Origin: RYN-230 sp963718305
GTDB lineage: Bacteria; Actinomycetota; Actinomycetes; Streptosporangiales; Streptosporangiaceae
NCBI GenBank assembly: GCA_963718305.1
Contig: CAVQZG010000018.1
Location: 62,001-126,000, forward strand
DNA length: 64,000 nt
Reading direction: 5' to 3'
This document shows, piece by piece, positions 1 through 9,958 of the stretch (its first letter is position 1; each line of letters begins with the position of its first letter). A program made the position numbers and the translations under genes. The notes below the pieces were generated by a model. That model had not been told where the DNA came from, ran no database searches, and saw only the letters and a program-made list of their open reading frames with translations.

Positions 1-345
1 TCCGGCTGGGCGGGCGGTGCAGTGCTGCTCTCCGGCCATAGCGCCAGCCTGAGCGATCAGGTCAGCGACGGGTGAACCAGCCGGTTGCCGCAGCCAGGCC
101 GCTGGCCAGGCGCCCGTGGCATGGGCCGCGTGAGGAGTCAGGCACCCAGCGCAGCCACGGATGCCAGGTAACGCCCGCGATTGTTTGAGTTCATAGCTGT
201 CTAGTTCCTCCCTGCCGGGTGATGCCATGATCCAGGCCGGGCCGGTTGACTTTCGATGGGTTGTCTCGCGGGCTCGCGATGGTAGCTCAGGGAAGGCGCG
301 AGCCCAGTGGCCACACACCTCAAAGCCGGATGCCAGCGGAACTTG
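1..345. other. Left edge, no gene recognised
   Basis: No open frame here reads like a protein, and no RNA gene or strong hairpin was recognised. The stretch leads into the decayed ClC channel sequence that starts near 346. Confidence 0.5.
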
Positions 346-665
346 TGGGGGGTGCTGGCCGCCGTTGCGATCGTGCACCTGCCTGGCTGCGGCGGTCACA
401 TCCCCTATGAGGGGATCCCAGGTCGGCACCGCCAAGCCAGCCGAACCGCCCGGCATCCTGCTCGCCGCGATCGCCACCATCTTCGGCTCGCCCGTCATCG
501 GCGCGATCATCCTCATCGAAGCCACCGGGCTGGGCGGGCCGATGCTGCCGCTGTGCTGCCCGGCCTGATGTCGGCCGGGATCGGCTCAGTCGTCTTCACC
601 GGCACGGGTCGCTGGATCGGGCTCAGCTCCAGCGCATACGGGCTCAGCCCCTTCTCGCACCCGCC
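346..665 (+). pseudogene. Decayed ClC chloride-channel copy
   Basis: Two overlapping plus-strand frames together reproduce the middle of the intact ClC protein encoded on the minus strand at 12.9-14.3 kb. One frame gives GTAKPAEPPGILLAA followed directly by IATIFGSPVIGAIILIEA. The other gives GLMSAGIGSVVFTGTGRW and LSSSAYGLSPFS. In the intact protein about 50 residues lie between GILLAA and IATIFG, including the GPEAPLIALGGG selectivity motif, so the remnant carries an internal deletion. At least two frame changes are also needed, near 415-420 and 560-570. No start codon or N-terminal half is present. It is most likely a dead paralogue or partial duplication. Confidence 0.75.
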
Positions 666-883
666 CGATCCGTCCGCCTCGTGCGGTCGCATCATTCGCC
701 CTGGCTAGCCAGGAGTCCTGCCCGGGTTTTCGCTGGTCGCGTTCTCCGGCAGCCGCGGTTCCCCTGAAAGCGTGGACATCATCATGTGGCTCTGCGCTTG
801 CTCTGGGCGGAACGCTCAGTAGCTCCCGCGTATGTGGTACCTGGTCTCAGCCGGGGCCTGGAACTCGGGGAGGCAACGTAGCC

Positions 884-3583
884 TCAGATCAGCCCGAGCT
901 GCTGGGCTCGGCGAACCGCCTCGCCGCGGTGAGTCGCAGCGAGCTTGCGGTAGCTGCTTTTCAGGTGTGATTTGACGGTGTTGACCGAGATGTACATCTG
1001 GCTGGCGATCTCAGTGGTATTGAGCATGGCTGAAACATTTCGTAGTACCTCTCGCTCGCGTTGGGTGAGCGGCTCGACCACCAGGGTCACGGCCTGACCA
1101 GGGACGGTCGCCGCGGTCACGCGCTGATCGGCGCTGGAGGCCGGTGCGAGCAGGTCCCGGTGGGCATGGGCCACCGCGGGGTCGTGCTGCAGCACCGGGC
1201 CGATCCAGCCCCGCTCCATGAGCAGCGGCAGCCTGAGCTGGTCACGCCCGGCCAGCCGCAGCGCAGATGCGAGTGCTCGCTGGGCTTGCGAGAGGTCACC
1301 GGTCTCGTAGCCGAGCCGGGCGTCAGCTAGCCAGGCTTGCAGGCGCACCCGGTCGGGCGCCGGGTTGCGGACGGCGAGTGCGGGGGCGAGCGCGAGCCGT
1401 GCGTTCTCCACGTCTTTGGCGGCCAGCCAGGCGTGCGCGAGTACCACGGCTGCCTCCGTCGAGTCACCGGGACCGGCCCGCTCAGCGGCAGCGAGCGCCT
1501 GCCCGATGTCGCCGGCCACAGCATGTGCCCGCGACTCGGCCAGGCTCAACTGTTGCCCGAGCCAGTCCGGAACGGCCCAGTCGGCCTGTGCCCTGGCCAC
1601 AAACTGGGCGGCCATGTCGGCGCGCCCCTCGGCTAGGCCGCAGCGCGCGGCTACCAGGCAGGCCACTGAGCCGATCAGCTTGTCCGGGCATTCGCCCAGG
1701 GCGGCGTCAGCCTGTTTCAGCAGGCTGTGCGTCTCACGCAGCTCACCGTGTTCCAGGTGCACCCAGGCGAGCGCGACGAGTGCTGCAGGGCTTGGGTGGC
1801 AGCCAGCGGGCCGGGGCGCGTCAGCGGCGGTGGCCGCCGTCGCCCGGGCGGCAAGCTTCGCGGCGCGCTGCAGTTGCCCCCGCCACGCCGCGATCAGCGC
1901 GAGATGTCCGAGACAGCCGGCTCGTTCGGCTTCTCCACCCGAAGCGGCTGCGGAGGCCACACCCGAATCGAGGATGCGGGCCGCCTCGTCAAGGTTGCCC
2001 GACCACAGCTCGACAACCCCGCGACAGCACAGCACCCGGGCCAGGATCGCGGCATTCCGGCCGGGGTTGCCGTCGCTGACGGTGCTGACCAGCGCCTCCG
2101 CAGTGCCCGCGGCCGCCGCCGCCGCATCGAAGTCCCCGGTGCGACGCGAGGCGGCGAGACGGATCACCGCCGCGGACAGCCGGCCTGCGGCGGCCTGGCC
2201 GACGGGAAGGCGGCCGAGGATGCCTTCGGCGAGATCAAGCGCGGCGGCGCAGGATCCGGGTCGGTCGGCGGCCAGCGCCGCGGCGGCGGAAACCAGGTAC
2301 GGCCCGGCAGTGGCCCAGACCTGGCCGTGCGGCAGGCTGGTGAACTCGCCGGCCAGCGAGAGCCCGTCCGACGGCTCGATGATCTCGCCGATCGCCAGCC
2401 CGTCGATGACCAGGTCGGCCGCAAGCGGCCAGTCGTCGGCCTGCGCGGCGTGCCGTACCGCCTTGGTGAGCAGGCCGTTACGCTCATACCACCGGGCAGC
2501 CCGCCGGTGCAGCAGAACGATTCGGCCCGGGCTCTCGCGTCTGAGCTTGAGCCGCAGCACCTCCGCGAACAGCGTGTGGTAGCGATACCACCCGCGCCCG
2601 GTCGGCTGGACGAACGCATTCGCGGCCGCCAGAGCCGGCAGGATTCCCGCGGCGTGCTCATCGCCGGCCAGCTCCCTGGCGAGCTCGGCACTGACCTGTT
2701 CGAGGATACTCGTGTCGAGCAGGATGGCCCTGACTGCAGGCGGTTGGGTGTTGAGCACCTCCTCCACCAGGTAGCCGGTCAGTGGGCTGTCGTCGGTGAT
2801 CAGTTCCTTGACGAACTGGTCGGGGTCGGGATCAGAGCCCACCGACATGGCGGCGAGCCGGATGCCGGCCGCCCAGCCCTCGGTCCGCCGGGTCAGGCAC
2901 TCGAGCGCGGCTGCCGACAGCGTGCCGCCATGCTGGGTCATCAGCAGGCCGGCTTCGGCGACGTTGAACGCCAGGTCGCTGGCCCGGATCTCGGCCAGCT
3001 GTCCGGTCAGCCGGTAGCGGTGCAGCGGCAGCAGCGGATCTATCCGCGAACAGGCCACCAGGCGCAAGCCGGCGCCTGCGTTCCGCAGCACGAAATTGAG
3101 CCCATCCAGGACCAGCGGCTCGGTCAGCAGATGGAAGTCGTCAAGGACCAGCGTCACCGGCGGATCCTGGGCGGCCAGCACCGAGGCAAGCCGCAGCAAG
3201 AACACATGCTGCCGCCCCCGGGTAGGGGCGGGCCGTGTGTCAGGAACGGCAACGCCGGCCCGACGCAGCGCCGCGACGACATACGACCAGAAGCCTGAGG
3301 GCCGGTTGTCATATTCGTCGAGGGAGAGCCAGGCCACAGCCCCTGGGCGGGCCGCCGCCCACAACGTCGCTGCCATCGTCTTGCCCGCTCCAGGCGGGCC
3401 GGTGATCACGGTCAGCGGGCACCACCGCGTGCCCCGGGTGATCAGCCTGGTGATCCGAGGACGCTGGATCGCCCAGCTCGGCACATCGGGCACGGTGACC
3501 TTAGATTCAAGGATGGGATCGTCGGCCGGAACGGCCAACGGCTCTGTCTGGGCCAGCGCGCGGCTGGCAGTGGATATCGCCAC
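884..3583 (-). CDS. LuxR-family regulator, MalT-like STAND ATPase
   Basis: This 899-residue protein has an N-terminal STAND NTPase, a helical repeat middle and a C-terminal LuxR helix-turn-helix. Visible motifs are Walker A GPPGAGKT (about residues 62-69), Walker B VTLVLDDFH (about 143-151), and the HTH at about 835-899 (LTQREREVL, then MYISVNTVKSHLKSSYRKL). MalT-type proteins switch on ATP and an inducer and then activate transcription; the inducer here is unknown. The GTG start at 3583 has a strong ribosome-binding site, GGGGGAGG, five bases upstream. A second MalT-like gene lies just upstream on the same strand, so they may be tandem paralogues. Confidence 0.9.
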   Translation of the reverse strand: MAISTASRALAQTEPLAVPADDPILESKVTVPDVPSWAIQRPRITRLITRGTRWCPLTVITGPPGAGKTMAATLWAAARPGAVAWLSLDEYDNRPSGFWSYVVAALRRAGVAVPDTRPAPTRGRQHVFLLRLASVLAAQDPPVTLVLDDFHLLTEPLVLDGLNFVLRNAGAGLRLVACSRIDPLLPLHRYRLTGQLAEIRASDLAFNVAEAGLLMTQHGGTLSAAALECLTRRTEGWAAGIRLAAMSVGSDPDPDQFVKELITDDSPLTGYLVEEVLNTQPPAVRAILLDTSILEQVSAELARELAGDEHAAGILPALAAANAFVQPTGRGWYRYHTLFAEVLRLKLRRESPGRIVLLHRRAARWYERNGLLTKAVRHAAQADDWPLAADLVIDGLAIGEIIEPSDGLSLAGEFTSLPHGQVWATAGPYLVSAAAALAADRPGSCAAALDLAEGILGRLPVGQAAAGRLSAAVIRLAASRRTGDFDAAAAAAGTAEALVSTVSDGNPGRNAAILARVLCCRGVVELWSGNLDEAARILDSGVASAAASGGEAERAGCLGHLALIAAWRGQLQRAAKLAARATAATAADAPRPAGCHPSPAALVALAWVHLEHGELRETHSLLKQADAALGECPDKLIGSVACLVAARCGLAEGRADMAAQFVARAQADWAVPDWLGQQLSLAESRAHAVAGDIGQALAAAERAGPGDSTEAAVVLAHAWLAAKDVENARLALAPALAVRNPAPDRVRLQAWLADARLGYETGDLSQAQRALASALRLAGRDQLRLPLLMERGWIGPVLQHDPAVAHAHRDLLAPASSADQRVTAATVPGQAVTLVVEPLTQREREVLRNVSAMLNTTEIASQMYISVNTVKSHLKSSYRKLAATHRGEAVRRAQQLGLI

Positions 3584-3972
3584 GGGAACCTCCCCCGACC
3601 CCGGCCGGCAGCCTGGCCGCTACACGCCGTGAGGGATGACATGGTGGGGCGCCGCGCGGGCTACCCGCGGACGCTTGAGGGCGTTCCGCCCTCTCCCACT
3701 ACCGAACGCCATCAAGCCAGGCCGCACATCAGACGATTCGGGTGAAGTCCGCGTCTCGGCGGCTCCGGTCGGCACCGTTGGGCGATCTACCGTCACGAAC
3801 CTCGTGCACGGTGATGGTGACTAACTCGTCCCCTAGCGATAGGAGCGCGGCAATGACCAGATCCCAGTGGCACCGCATTCCAGCACGTCGGCCTCCTGAC
3901 CCGGTTCGGAAAGCCTGGCGCGCCGACCCAATAAGCCGACAGAATCACGGGTGGAGGTAAAGGCCCGGGTCG
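3584..3972. other. Gap between two LuxR genes
   Basis: This 389-base gap separates two same-strand regulators. Apart from the weak 49-codon minus-strand frame at 3729-3878, nothing was recognised. It should contain the promoter of the downstream LuxR gene, but no clear -10/-35 pair was picked out. Confidence 0.4.
3729..3878 (-). CDS. Possible small protein or C-terminal remnant
   Basis: An ATG-started frame of 49 codons reads like real protein in its first half (LLSLGDELVTITVHEVRDG) and then becomes arginine- and aspartate-rich. The first half has the flavour of a beta-strand-rich C-terminal fragment, but no family can be named with confidence. An AGGAGG lies about 14 bases upstream of the ATG, further than usual. 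It could be a remnant with a late frameshift or a chance frame. Confidence 0.25.
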   Translation of the reverse strand: MRCHWDLVIAALLSLGDELVTITVHEVRDGRSPNGADRSRRDADFTRIV

Positions 3973-6237
3973 TCAGCCTTCCAGGAGTCCCAGTTCACGG
4001 GCCCGGGTGACGGCCTGGCTCCGAGTGGAAGCCTCCAGCTTGCGGTAGATCGATGTCAGCTGCGACTTGATGGTGTGCGGGGAGAGATACAGCTCGGTAG
4101 CGATCTCCCCGACCGTCAGGTGCGTGGATATCAGCGGCAGCAGGCGAAGTTCGGCGGCGGTTAGGGCCGATGCTCCGAGGATGGCCGAACCGCGCTCTTG
4201 GGCAAGCCGGGCCCGAAGCACCTCGGCCTCCCCGACCAGGATCCCCAGCCCGGGCCGAAGTCGGAGCACCTCATCGACTTCCCGCATGAGCGTTCTGGCC
4301 CCGTTGATGTCGGCGAGGGCGATGTGGGCGCGGATGAGCTCGATCCGGGCCTGGACGGCCATGTGGGGCTGCGCGTACGTCAGCAAGAACCTCAGCCGCT
4401 GAGCGCTGGCGAGTTCGCGCCGCGCCGCCGGGACATCGCCCCGGTGCAGGGCCACGCGGGCCTGCGCCGCGCAGACGGTAGCGTCCTCCAGCCCGGCCTG
4501 ATCCAGCAGCGAGCGCGCTTGGCCGGCCAGGGCCTCAGCCTGGTTCCATTGGTTGCGTGCCATCGCCACCAGCGACCGTTCGCACAGTATCTGCGCGATC
4601 GTATCGGGCGTGCCGATTTCCTGTCCGGTTCTGACCGCCTCGTCAAGGACGGCATCCGCGCTGTCGAGATCGCCGGAGAGGATGTGCGCGATCCCCTGCA
4701 GGAGCCCGGTCATCGGGCGCACGATGCCCGCCGCCGCGAATTGTCGTGCGGCCTCATCGGCGTCCGCGTGCATCTGCTCGACACCATGGCGGCACAGCAA
4801 AGCGCGCAGCGCAGCGGCGAGGCCCTCGATGAGATGGTTGCCGGCCTGGGCCACGTCCTGGGAGCGCCAGCGGTCGACGGCATGAGCCATTCGCTCGGCG
4901 TCGGCCGCCCGCCCGGTCGTCAGGGCAAGAAGCGCGGCGTACGCGGCGGCCCGCGGGTGGTCCTCGAACCCGCCCCGGTCATGGAGCCACCGGAACCACC
5001 GCTGCAAGGTGGTGATCCTGGCTCGCCGGTACGTCGGCAGCCAGAGTTCTTCCACCAGCCGGGCCACCGTGTCAACGTCCCCGGCAGCCATGGAGTACTC
5101 CAGCGCTTCCTCGGGCAGGTCGTTGCGCAGGTACCAGGCGGCGGCGCGGCGGCGCAGGACCGGGATCAGGCCGGACTCCAGGCGCTCGGCCTCCGCGAGC
5201 AGCATGTCGCGGAACAGGTGGTGGTAGCGGTACCACTGTCCGCGCCGGTCCAGCGGCACCAGCAGCAGGTTCGACCGGGCCAGATCCGCCAGCGCCGCGG
5301 CGGACCCGGGCAGGTCCAGCACCGCCTCGCACAACGGCCCGGACATCCGCTCCAGCACCGCGGTCCTGGTCAAGAACACCCGCTGCTGCCGCGAGATCCG
5401 CGCCAGGAACTCCGACTCCACGTACTCACTGACGAACAGGTCATCCCCGCCGAACGTGGCCGCCGTGCCCGGCAGCGACCCGCCTTCCCGCAGGTACAGC
5501 GCCGCGAGGTACAGCCCGACCGGCCACCCTTCGGTCCGCCGGTGCAGCTCGGCAACATCGTCGTCGCCGACCTGCACCCCGGCAGCGCGCAGCAGCGATG
5601 CTGCTTCCTCCACCGTGAGCGACAGGTCACCGGCGCCGATCTCCAGGAGCTTTCCCTCGGCGCGCAGCCGCGCGGTCCGCAGCGGCGGCTCGGCCCGGCC
5701 GGCCAGCACCAGCCGTGACCCGCTGGGCACGTGGTCGGCGAGCACCGATAGCGCGGCACGGCATTCGGAGTCATGCAGCACGTGCACGTCATCCAGGACC
5801 AGCGTTACCGGCGAGGTCATCGACGCGAATGCCGACCCCAGCCGCGGGACGACCGAGCCGGGCACCGAGCTCACCGGCGAGGCGAGCGCATCGAATACCC
5901 GCCTGTCCACGCGCTCCACCGCGTCGAGCGCTTCGGCGACATAGGTGAGCAGGACCTTCGGGTCGTTGTCCGCTTCGTCGACCGACACCCACGCGAAGGC
6001 CCGTGGATCACGGTCGGCCCACTGTGACAACAGTGTCGTCTTCCCGTAGCCCGCCGGCGCCGCCACCGAGACGATCGGAACGCCGTTGCTATTGACCAGT
6101 CTCTCGATCAACGGCGAACGCTGGATGGTCTCCGGCCGCACCAGCGGGCGCAGCAACTTGGAGACCGTGAGGTCGAACACCGGCCTGCCCGCATCCTGCG
6201 AGCGGTCGACCCGTTGCCGCGCCTCACTAACGTCCAT
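3973..6237 (-). CDS. LuxR-family regulator, MalT-like STAND ATPase
   Basis: A 754-residue regulator of the same architecture as the gene before it: NTPase with Walker A APAGYGKT (about residues 60-67), Walker B VTLVLDDVHVL, a tetratricopeptide-like helical middle, and a C-terminal LuxR HTH (LYLSPHTIKSQLTSIYRKL). The frame is open to 6366, but the ATG at 6237 is preferred because MDVSEARQRV leads into the usual MalT-like start and the extra 43 residues look non-coding. It is divergent from the ABC importer operon that begins at 6501, so control of that operon is a reasonable inference from position only. Confidence 0.88.
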   Translation of the reverse strand: MDVSEARQRVDRSQDAGRPVFDLTVSKLLRPLVRPETIQRSPLIERLVNSNGVPIVSVAAPAGYGKTTLLSQWADRDPRAFAWVSVDEADNDPKVLLTYVAEALDAVERVDRRVFDALASPVSSVPGSVVPRLGSAFASMTSPVTLVLDDVHVLHDSECRAALSVLADHVPSGSRLVLAGRAEPPLRTARLRAEGKLLEIGAGDLSLTVEEAASLLRAAGVQVGDDDVAELHRRTEGWPVGLYLAALYLREGGSLPGTAATFGGDDLFVSEYVESEFLARISRQQRVFLTRTAVLERMSGPLCEAVLDLPGSAAALADLARSNLLLVPLDRRGQWYRYHHLFRDMLLAEAERLESGLIPVLRRRAAAWYLRNDLPEEALEYSMAAGDVDTVARLVEELWLPTYRRARITTLQRWFRWLHDRGGFEDHPRAAAYAALLALTTGRAADAERMAHAVDRWRSQDVAQAGNHLIEGLAAALRALLCRHGVEQMHADADEAARQFAAAGIVRPMTGLLQGIAHILSGDLDSADAVLDEAVRTGQEIGTPDTIAQILCERSLVAMARNQWNQAEALAGQARSLLDQAGLEDATVCAAQARVALHRGDVPAARRELASAQRLRFLLTYAQPHMAVQARIELIRAHIALADINGARTLMREVDEVLRLRPGLGILVGEAEVLRARLAQERGSAILGASALTAAELRLLPLISTHLTVGEIATELYLSPHTIKSQLTSIYRKLEASTRSQAVTRARELGLLEG

Positions 6238-6500
6238 GCCCCGACCGGTACCTCGGAAGAGCTTGCGTCCATGCTCAGCCGGAGCGGTAGACCAGGTCAA
6301 GCGGCCGCTGGGCCCGGCAGGTAAATCCCTTCGAAACCTAACATGGCGCCAGCAGGCCAAGGCCAAGGAGCCTGGGCAAGAACCGGGTGAATAGGCCGAC
6401 GAGGCTGACAGGCGTACAATTTCCCTGCCCCGTGTGACGGCTGGCCTAACTGCGCGGCCGGAGGGGCCGGGGATCGGTCGTGCGCCGGTCGGGAGGTAGT

Positions 6501-8138
6501 GTGCCCACCTCCAGTCGGGTCAGGTGGATGCTAGGTGCCGTCGCCGTAGCGGGCGCGCTGGTGGCTTCAGCATGCGGGCGGCCCGCCCCAGCGCCAGGCG
6601 ATGTCTCACCGGTCAAGGGCTTGGTGTCGAGCCTTCCCGCGGCCACCAAGCCGGTGTCCTCCGTGGTCTGGGCCACCACCCGGGACGTGATATCGCTTGA
6701 TCCCATTCATGCGGCCGCCTTCCCGGAGTACACAGCTGACTCGCTGATGTGTGAGTCGCTGCTTCGCCAGGCACCGGGCGGCGCGCTTGAGCCTGGCCTG
6801 GCCACCGTTTCGAATCCGTCGCCCACCACGATGGTGTTCACGCTCCGGCCGGGAGTGAGGTTCTGGGACGGCCATCCGGTGACCTCGGCCGACGTGGTGT
6901 ACAGCCTCGACCGCCAGATGAATCCCCGGCTGGGCGGGTTCAATGTGGCGGACTTCAGCAGGGTGGCCTCGGTCACCGCGACCAGCCGGTCCCAGGTGAC
7001 GATCAAGCTCAAACAGCCGGACTACTGGCTGGAAGGCGAACTCGCCTCGATACCAGGCATCGTCATCGAAAAGAGCTTCGCCGAAAAACAGGGCAAGAAC
7101 TATGGCACCCCGGCCGGATCGATCATGTGCACGGGTGCGTACATGCTCAAGTCCTGGACCCCGGGCGTGGGCGTGGTCGCGGTCCGCAACCCGCACTACT
7201 GGAACCCCTCGGTCCGCCCGCTTGTCGGCCAGATCACCCTTAAGGGCGTTCCGAGCATCGCCGCCCTCACTGCGGGCTTGCTGACCGGCGCCATCCAAGG
7301 GGACTACAGCCTGGGGCTTTCCACTCTGGACCAGCTGAGGAACAGCAAGAGCGTCACGGTCTACCAGGGCCCTGGCTGGGCCACCGACGCGTTCACCATC
7401 ACCAGCCTCAAAGGTGTGCTGGGAAACCTGGACGTGCGCCGGGCGCTGTCGCTGGCGCTGAACCGCCGGGGCATCATCAACTCCGTTTATGCCGGTACGG
7501 CGCAGCTGCCACGGTGGCTGTCGAACCCGGGCACGTTCGGCTATGGCAGGTCCGTGTTCGACACGGCCTACAACAGCTCACCGGTCCTGACCCAGAACAT
7601 CGCGGAGGCGAAGAAGCTCGTCCAGCGGGCCGGGGCCACCGGGAAGACGATCACGATCGGCACCTCCAGCCAGCTGCTGAGCATCGCCGCGCTGACGGGC
7701 GCCTACCAGGCGGCCGCGCAGGCGATTGGCCTGAAGGTGGTGCTCAGGTCGGTGCCCGCCCAGGATTTCATCGACTTCTTCACCGATCCCAAATTCCGGG
7801 CGGGCGTCGACGGTCTCCCGGGGGTCGACTACGGCGACTACGCCGACCCGGCGGCGCTGCTCAATCAGGTTGTCCTCCCGGGCGGGTCGCAGAACCTCGA
7901 CAACTTCAGCGATCCGGCCATCACGTCAGCACTGGAGCAGGCGCGCAGCACGGCGAACCTGGACCAGCGGGCGGCGCTGGTGGCGAAAGCCGAGAAGCTC
8001 GCCGCCCAGCAGCTTCCCTGGATCCCCGACGTCGAGCCGGACAACGTACTGGTGCTCAGCAAGGGCCTGACCGGCGCGGTGTCGTCGACCGCCTACCTGT
8101 TCTCCCCCTGGGCCGACGGCCTGGGCGGGGCCGGCTGA
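6501..8138 (+). CDS. ABC transporter substrate-binding lipoprotein, family 5
   Basis: Extracellular solute-binding protein of the DppA/OppA/NikA type, about 545 residues. It begins with an arginine-containing n-region, a hydrophobic stretch (WMLGAVAVAGALVASAC) and a cysteine at about residue 25 suited to lipidation, so it should be anchored outside the membrane. The family pattern is clear: ISLDPIHAAAFPEYTADSL, then TLRPGVRFWDGHPVTSADV, then ADYxxP-type ligand-binding segments. The GTG at 6501 follows GGGAGG at 6491-6496; an in-frame GTG at 6480 is an alternative start. It is the first gene of a five-gene importer operon; the ligand (peptide, nickel chelate or similar) cannot be told. Confidence 0.92.
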   Translation: MPTSSRVRWMLGAVAVAGALVASACGRPAPAPGDVSPVKGLVSSLPAATKPVSSVVWATTRDVISLDPIHAAAFPEYTADSLMCESLLRQAPGGALEPGLATVSNPSPTTMVFTLRPGVRFWDGHPVTSADVVYSLDRQMNPRLGGFNVADFSRVASVTATSRSQVTIKLKQPDYWLEGELASIPGIVIEKSFAEKQGKNYGTPAGSIMCTGAYMLKSWTPGVGVVAVRNPHYWNPSVRPLVGQITLKGVPSIAALTAGLLTGAIQGDYSLGLSTLDQLRNSKSVTVYQGPGWATDAFTITSLKGVLGNLDVRRALSLALNRRGIINSVYAGTAQLPRWLSNPGTFGYGRSVFDTAYNSSPVLTQNIAEAKKLVQRAGATGKTITIGTSSQLLSIAALTGAYQAAAQAIGLKVVLRSVPAQDFIDFFTDPKFRAGVDGLPGVDYGDYADPAALLNQVVLPGGSQNLDNFSDPAITSALEQARSTANLDQRAALVAKAEKLAAQQLPWIPDVEPDNVLVLSKGLTGAVSSTAYLFSPWADGLGGAG

Positions 8139-8141
8139 GCA

Positions 8142-9092
8142 GTGCGCTGGCGGTTTTTGGCCCGCCGACTGGTCCTGTTGGTGGCCAGCCTGCTGGTGGC
8201 GAGCTTCGTGATCTTCGCGGCGCTGTATCTGGCACCGGGGAACCCGATCGCGGCGCTGTCCGGCGGGCGCCCCCTGCCACCGGGCAGCATCCACGTGCTG
8301 GAGCAGCGCTACCACCTGAACGAGCCGTTCCTCGCCCAGTACTGGTACTGGCTCGATAACGCACTGCACGGGAACCTGGGAATCTCGATCACGCTGCAGG
8401 AGAACGTGTCCACGCTGATCGCGTCCCGGATCTGGACGACCGCCGGGCTGGTCCTGTACGCGTCCCTCATCATCGTGGTGCTGGGCATCGGCCTAGGCGT
8501 CGTCTCCGGGCTGCGGCCCGGCAGGTTCGACACCAGCACCCTTGTGGTGACCGCGGTTTCGGCGGCCATCCCGGCGTTCGTCGCCGCGATCGTGCTGATC
8601 ATCCTGTTCGCGGTGAAGCTCCGCTGGTTCCCGGCGCTCGGCAACGGCACCGGCTTCCTCAGTGATGTCAGGCACCTCACCCTTCCGGCCATCGCGCTGG
8701 CCACGGCGTCGCTCGCGATCGTCGCCCGGGTCACCCGGGCCGCGGTCCGCGCCGAAGGCGACCGAGAGCACGTGCAGACCGCGGTCAGCCGCGGGATACC
8801 GGCCCAGTGGGTGATCCGGCGGCACATCCTGCGCAACGCAGCCATCCCCATCACGACGATCACCGGGATTACGATCGCCTCGCTGATCGCGGTCGCCGCG
8901 GTAGTGGAGGTCGCGTTTAGCCTGAACGGGCTCGGCGCATACCTGGTGCAGGCGGCGGAGACCAAGGACATCGCGGTCGTGCAGGGCATTTCGCTGGTGC
9001 TGGTCACCGCGTTCGTGGTGGTCAACCTGCTGGTGGACATGCTGTCTGCGGCGCTTGACCCGCGAATCGCGCTGGGAAGCCGCACCCGGTGA
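8142..9092 (+). CDS. ABC transporter permease, DppB-like
   Basis: A 316-residue inner-membrane permease with about six hydrophobic segments. It starts with the family's first helix (RRLVLLVASLLVASFVIFAA), then the LAPGNPIAAL motif, and carries the EAA-type loop region near TRAAVRAEGDREHVQTA. The GTG start lies three bases after the stop of the binding-protein gene, and its end overlaps the next permease start in a GTGA arrangement. It should form a heterodimer with the next gene product. Confidence 0.93.
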   Translation: MRWRFLARRLVLLVASLLVASFVIFAALYLAPGNPIAALSGGRPLPPGSIHVLEQRYHLNEPFLAQYWYWLDNALHGNLGISITLQENVSTLIASRIWTTAGLVLYASLIIVVLGIGLGVVSGLRPGRFDTSTLVVTAVSAAIPAFVAAIVLIILFAVKLRWFPALGNGTGFLSDVRHLTLPAIALATASLAIVARVTRAAVRAEGDREHVQTAVSRGIPAQWVIRRHILRNAAIPITTITGITIASLIAVAAVVEVAFSLNGLGAYLVQAAETKDIAVVQGISLVLVTAFVVVNLLVDMLSAALDPRIALGSRTR

Positions 9093-9958
9093 GCGCGGCC
9101 CCGCTGGCTAACGAGGCCGCCGCACCTGGTCGGGGGCGGGCCCTGCTGCGCTCCATTGGCCCAGCCGGTATCGCGTCGGCGGCCGTCCTCGCACTCGCCA
9201 CGTTCGCGGCCGTGTTCGGACCGCTGCTCGCCCCCTACGACCCCACCCTGCCCAACTTGTCGCTGGCCTGGGTGGGTCCGGTGGGCGGCCACGTGCTTGG
9301 CTTTGACTTCGAGGGCCGCGACGTGGCATCCCGGCTGCTGGCCGGTGCGCAGTCCTCGATGCTCGCTCCCCTGGCTGTCGTCATGATCAGCGTGCCCGTG
9401 GGCACGCTGATCGCGGTCACCGCGGCCTGGCGGCGCCGTGCCGCCGACGCCGTGATCTCCTCTGGCCTGGACATCCTGTTCGCGTTCCCCGGCATCCTGC
9501 TCGCACTGCTGGCGACAGCGGTATTCGGGGCGGGCCTGCCCGCGGCCACGATCGCCCTGTCCGTCGCGTACCTGCCCTACGTGGCCCGGGTGCTGCGTGG
9601 CGCGGCGCTGACAGAGCGGAGCCGACCGTACGTCGCGGCGCTGGAGGTACAGGGGCTACCGGCCACCGCGATCTGCCTGCGGCACCTGGTCCCGAACATC
9701 GCACCGCTGATCTTGGCCCAGGCGACAGTCCTGTTCGGCTACGCCATGGTCGACCTGGCGGCCATCTCGTTCCTAGGCTTGGGAGTACAGCCGCCCACCG
9801 CCAACTGGGGCGTAATGATCTCAGAAAACCAGGACGGGATCGTCCAGGGCTACCCGCTGCCCGCGCTCGCCGCCGGGGTGTGCATCGTGGCCGTGGTGAT
9901 CGCGGTCAGCGTACTGGGCGAGCGGCTGTTCGAATACGGCCAGGCGGCCCGCGGATGA
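9089..9958 (+). CDS. ABC transporter permease, DppC-like
   Basis: A 289-residue permease paired with the gene before it. It shows the DppC-type opening with a helix followed by GPLLAPYDPT, the HVLGFDFEGRDVASRLLAGA motif, and late helices ending in LGVQPPTANWGVMISENQ, which is typical of this subunit. The GTG start overlaps the preceding stop, and its own stop overlaps the ATG of the first ATPase (ATGA), so translation of the operon is probably coupled. Confidence 0.93.
   Translation: MSAAPLANEAAAPGRGRALLRSIGPAGIASAAVLALATFAAVFGPLLAPYDPTLPNLSLAWVGPVGGHVLGFDFEGRDVASRLLAGAQSSMLAPLAVVMISVPVGTLIAVTAAWRRRAADAVISSGLDILFAFPGILLALLATAVFGAGLPAATIALSVAYLPYVARVLRGAALTERSRPYVAALEVQGLPATAICLRHLVPNIAPLILAQATVLFGYAMVDLAAISFLGLGVQPPTANWGVMISENQDGIVQGYPLPALAAGVCIVAVVIAVSVLGERLFEYGQAARG

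Noticed and set aside
1365..3298. Long plus-strand frames opposite the first LuxR gene
   Set aside because: They are arginine- and serine-rich shadows of the high-GC minus-strand gene, with no motifs.
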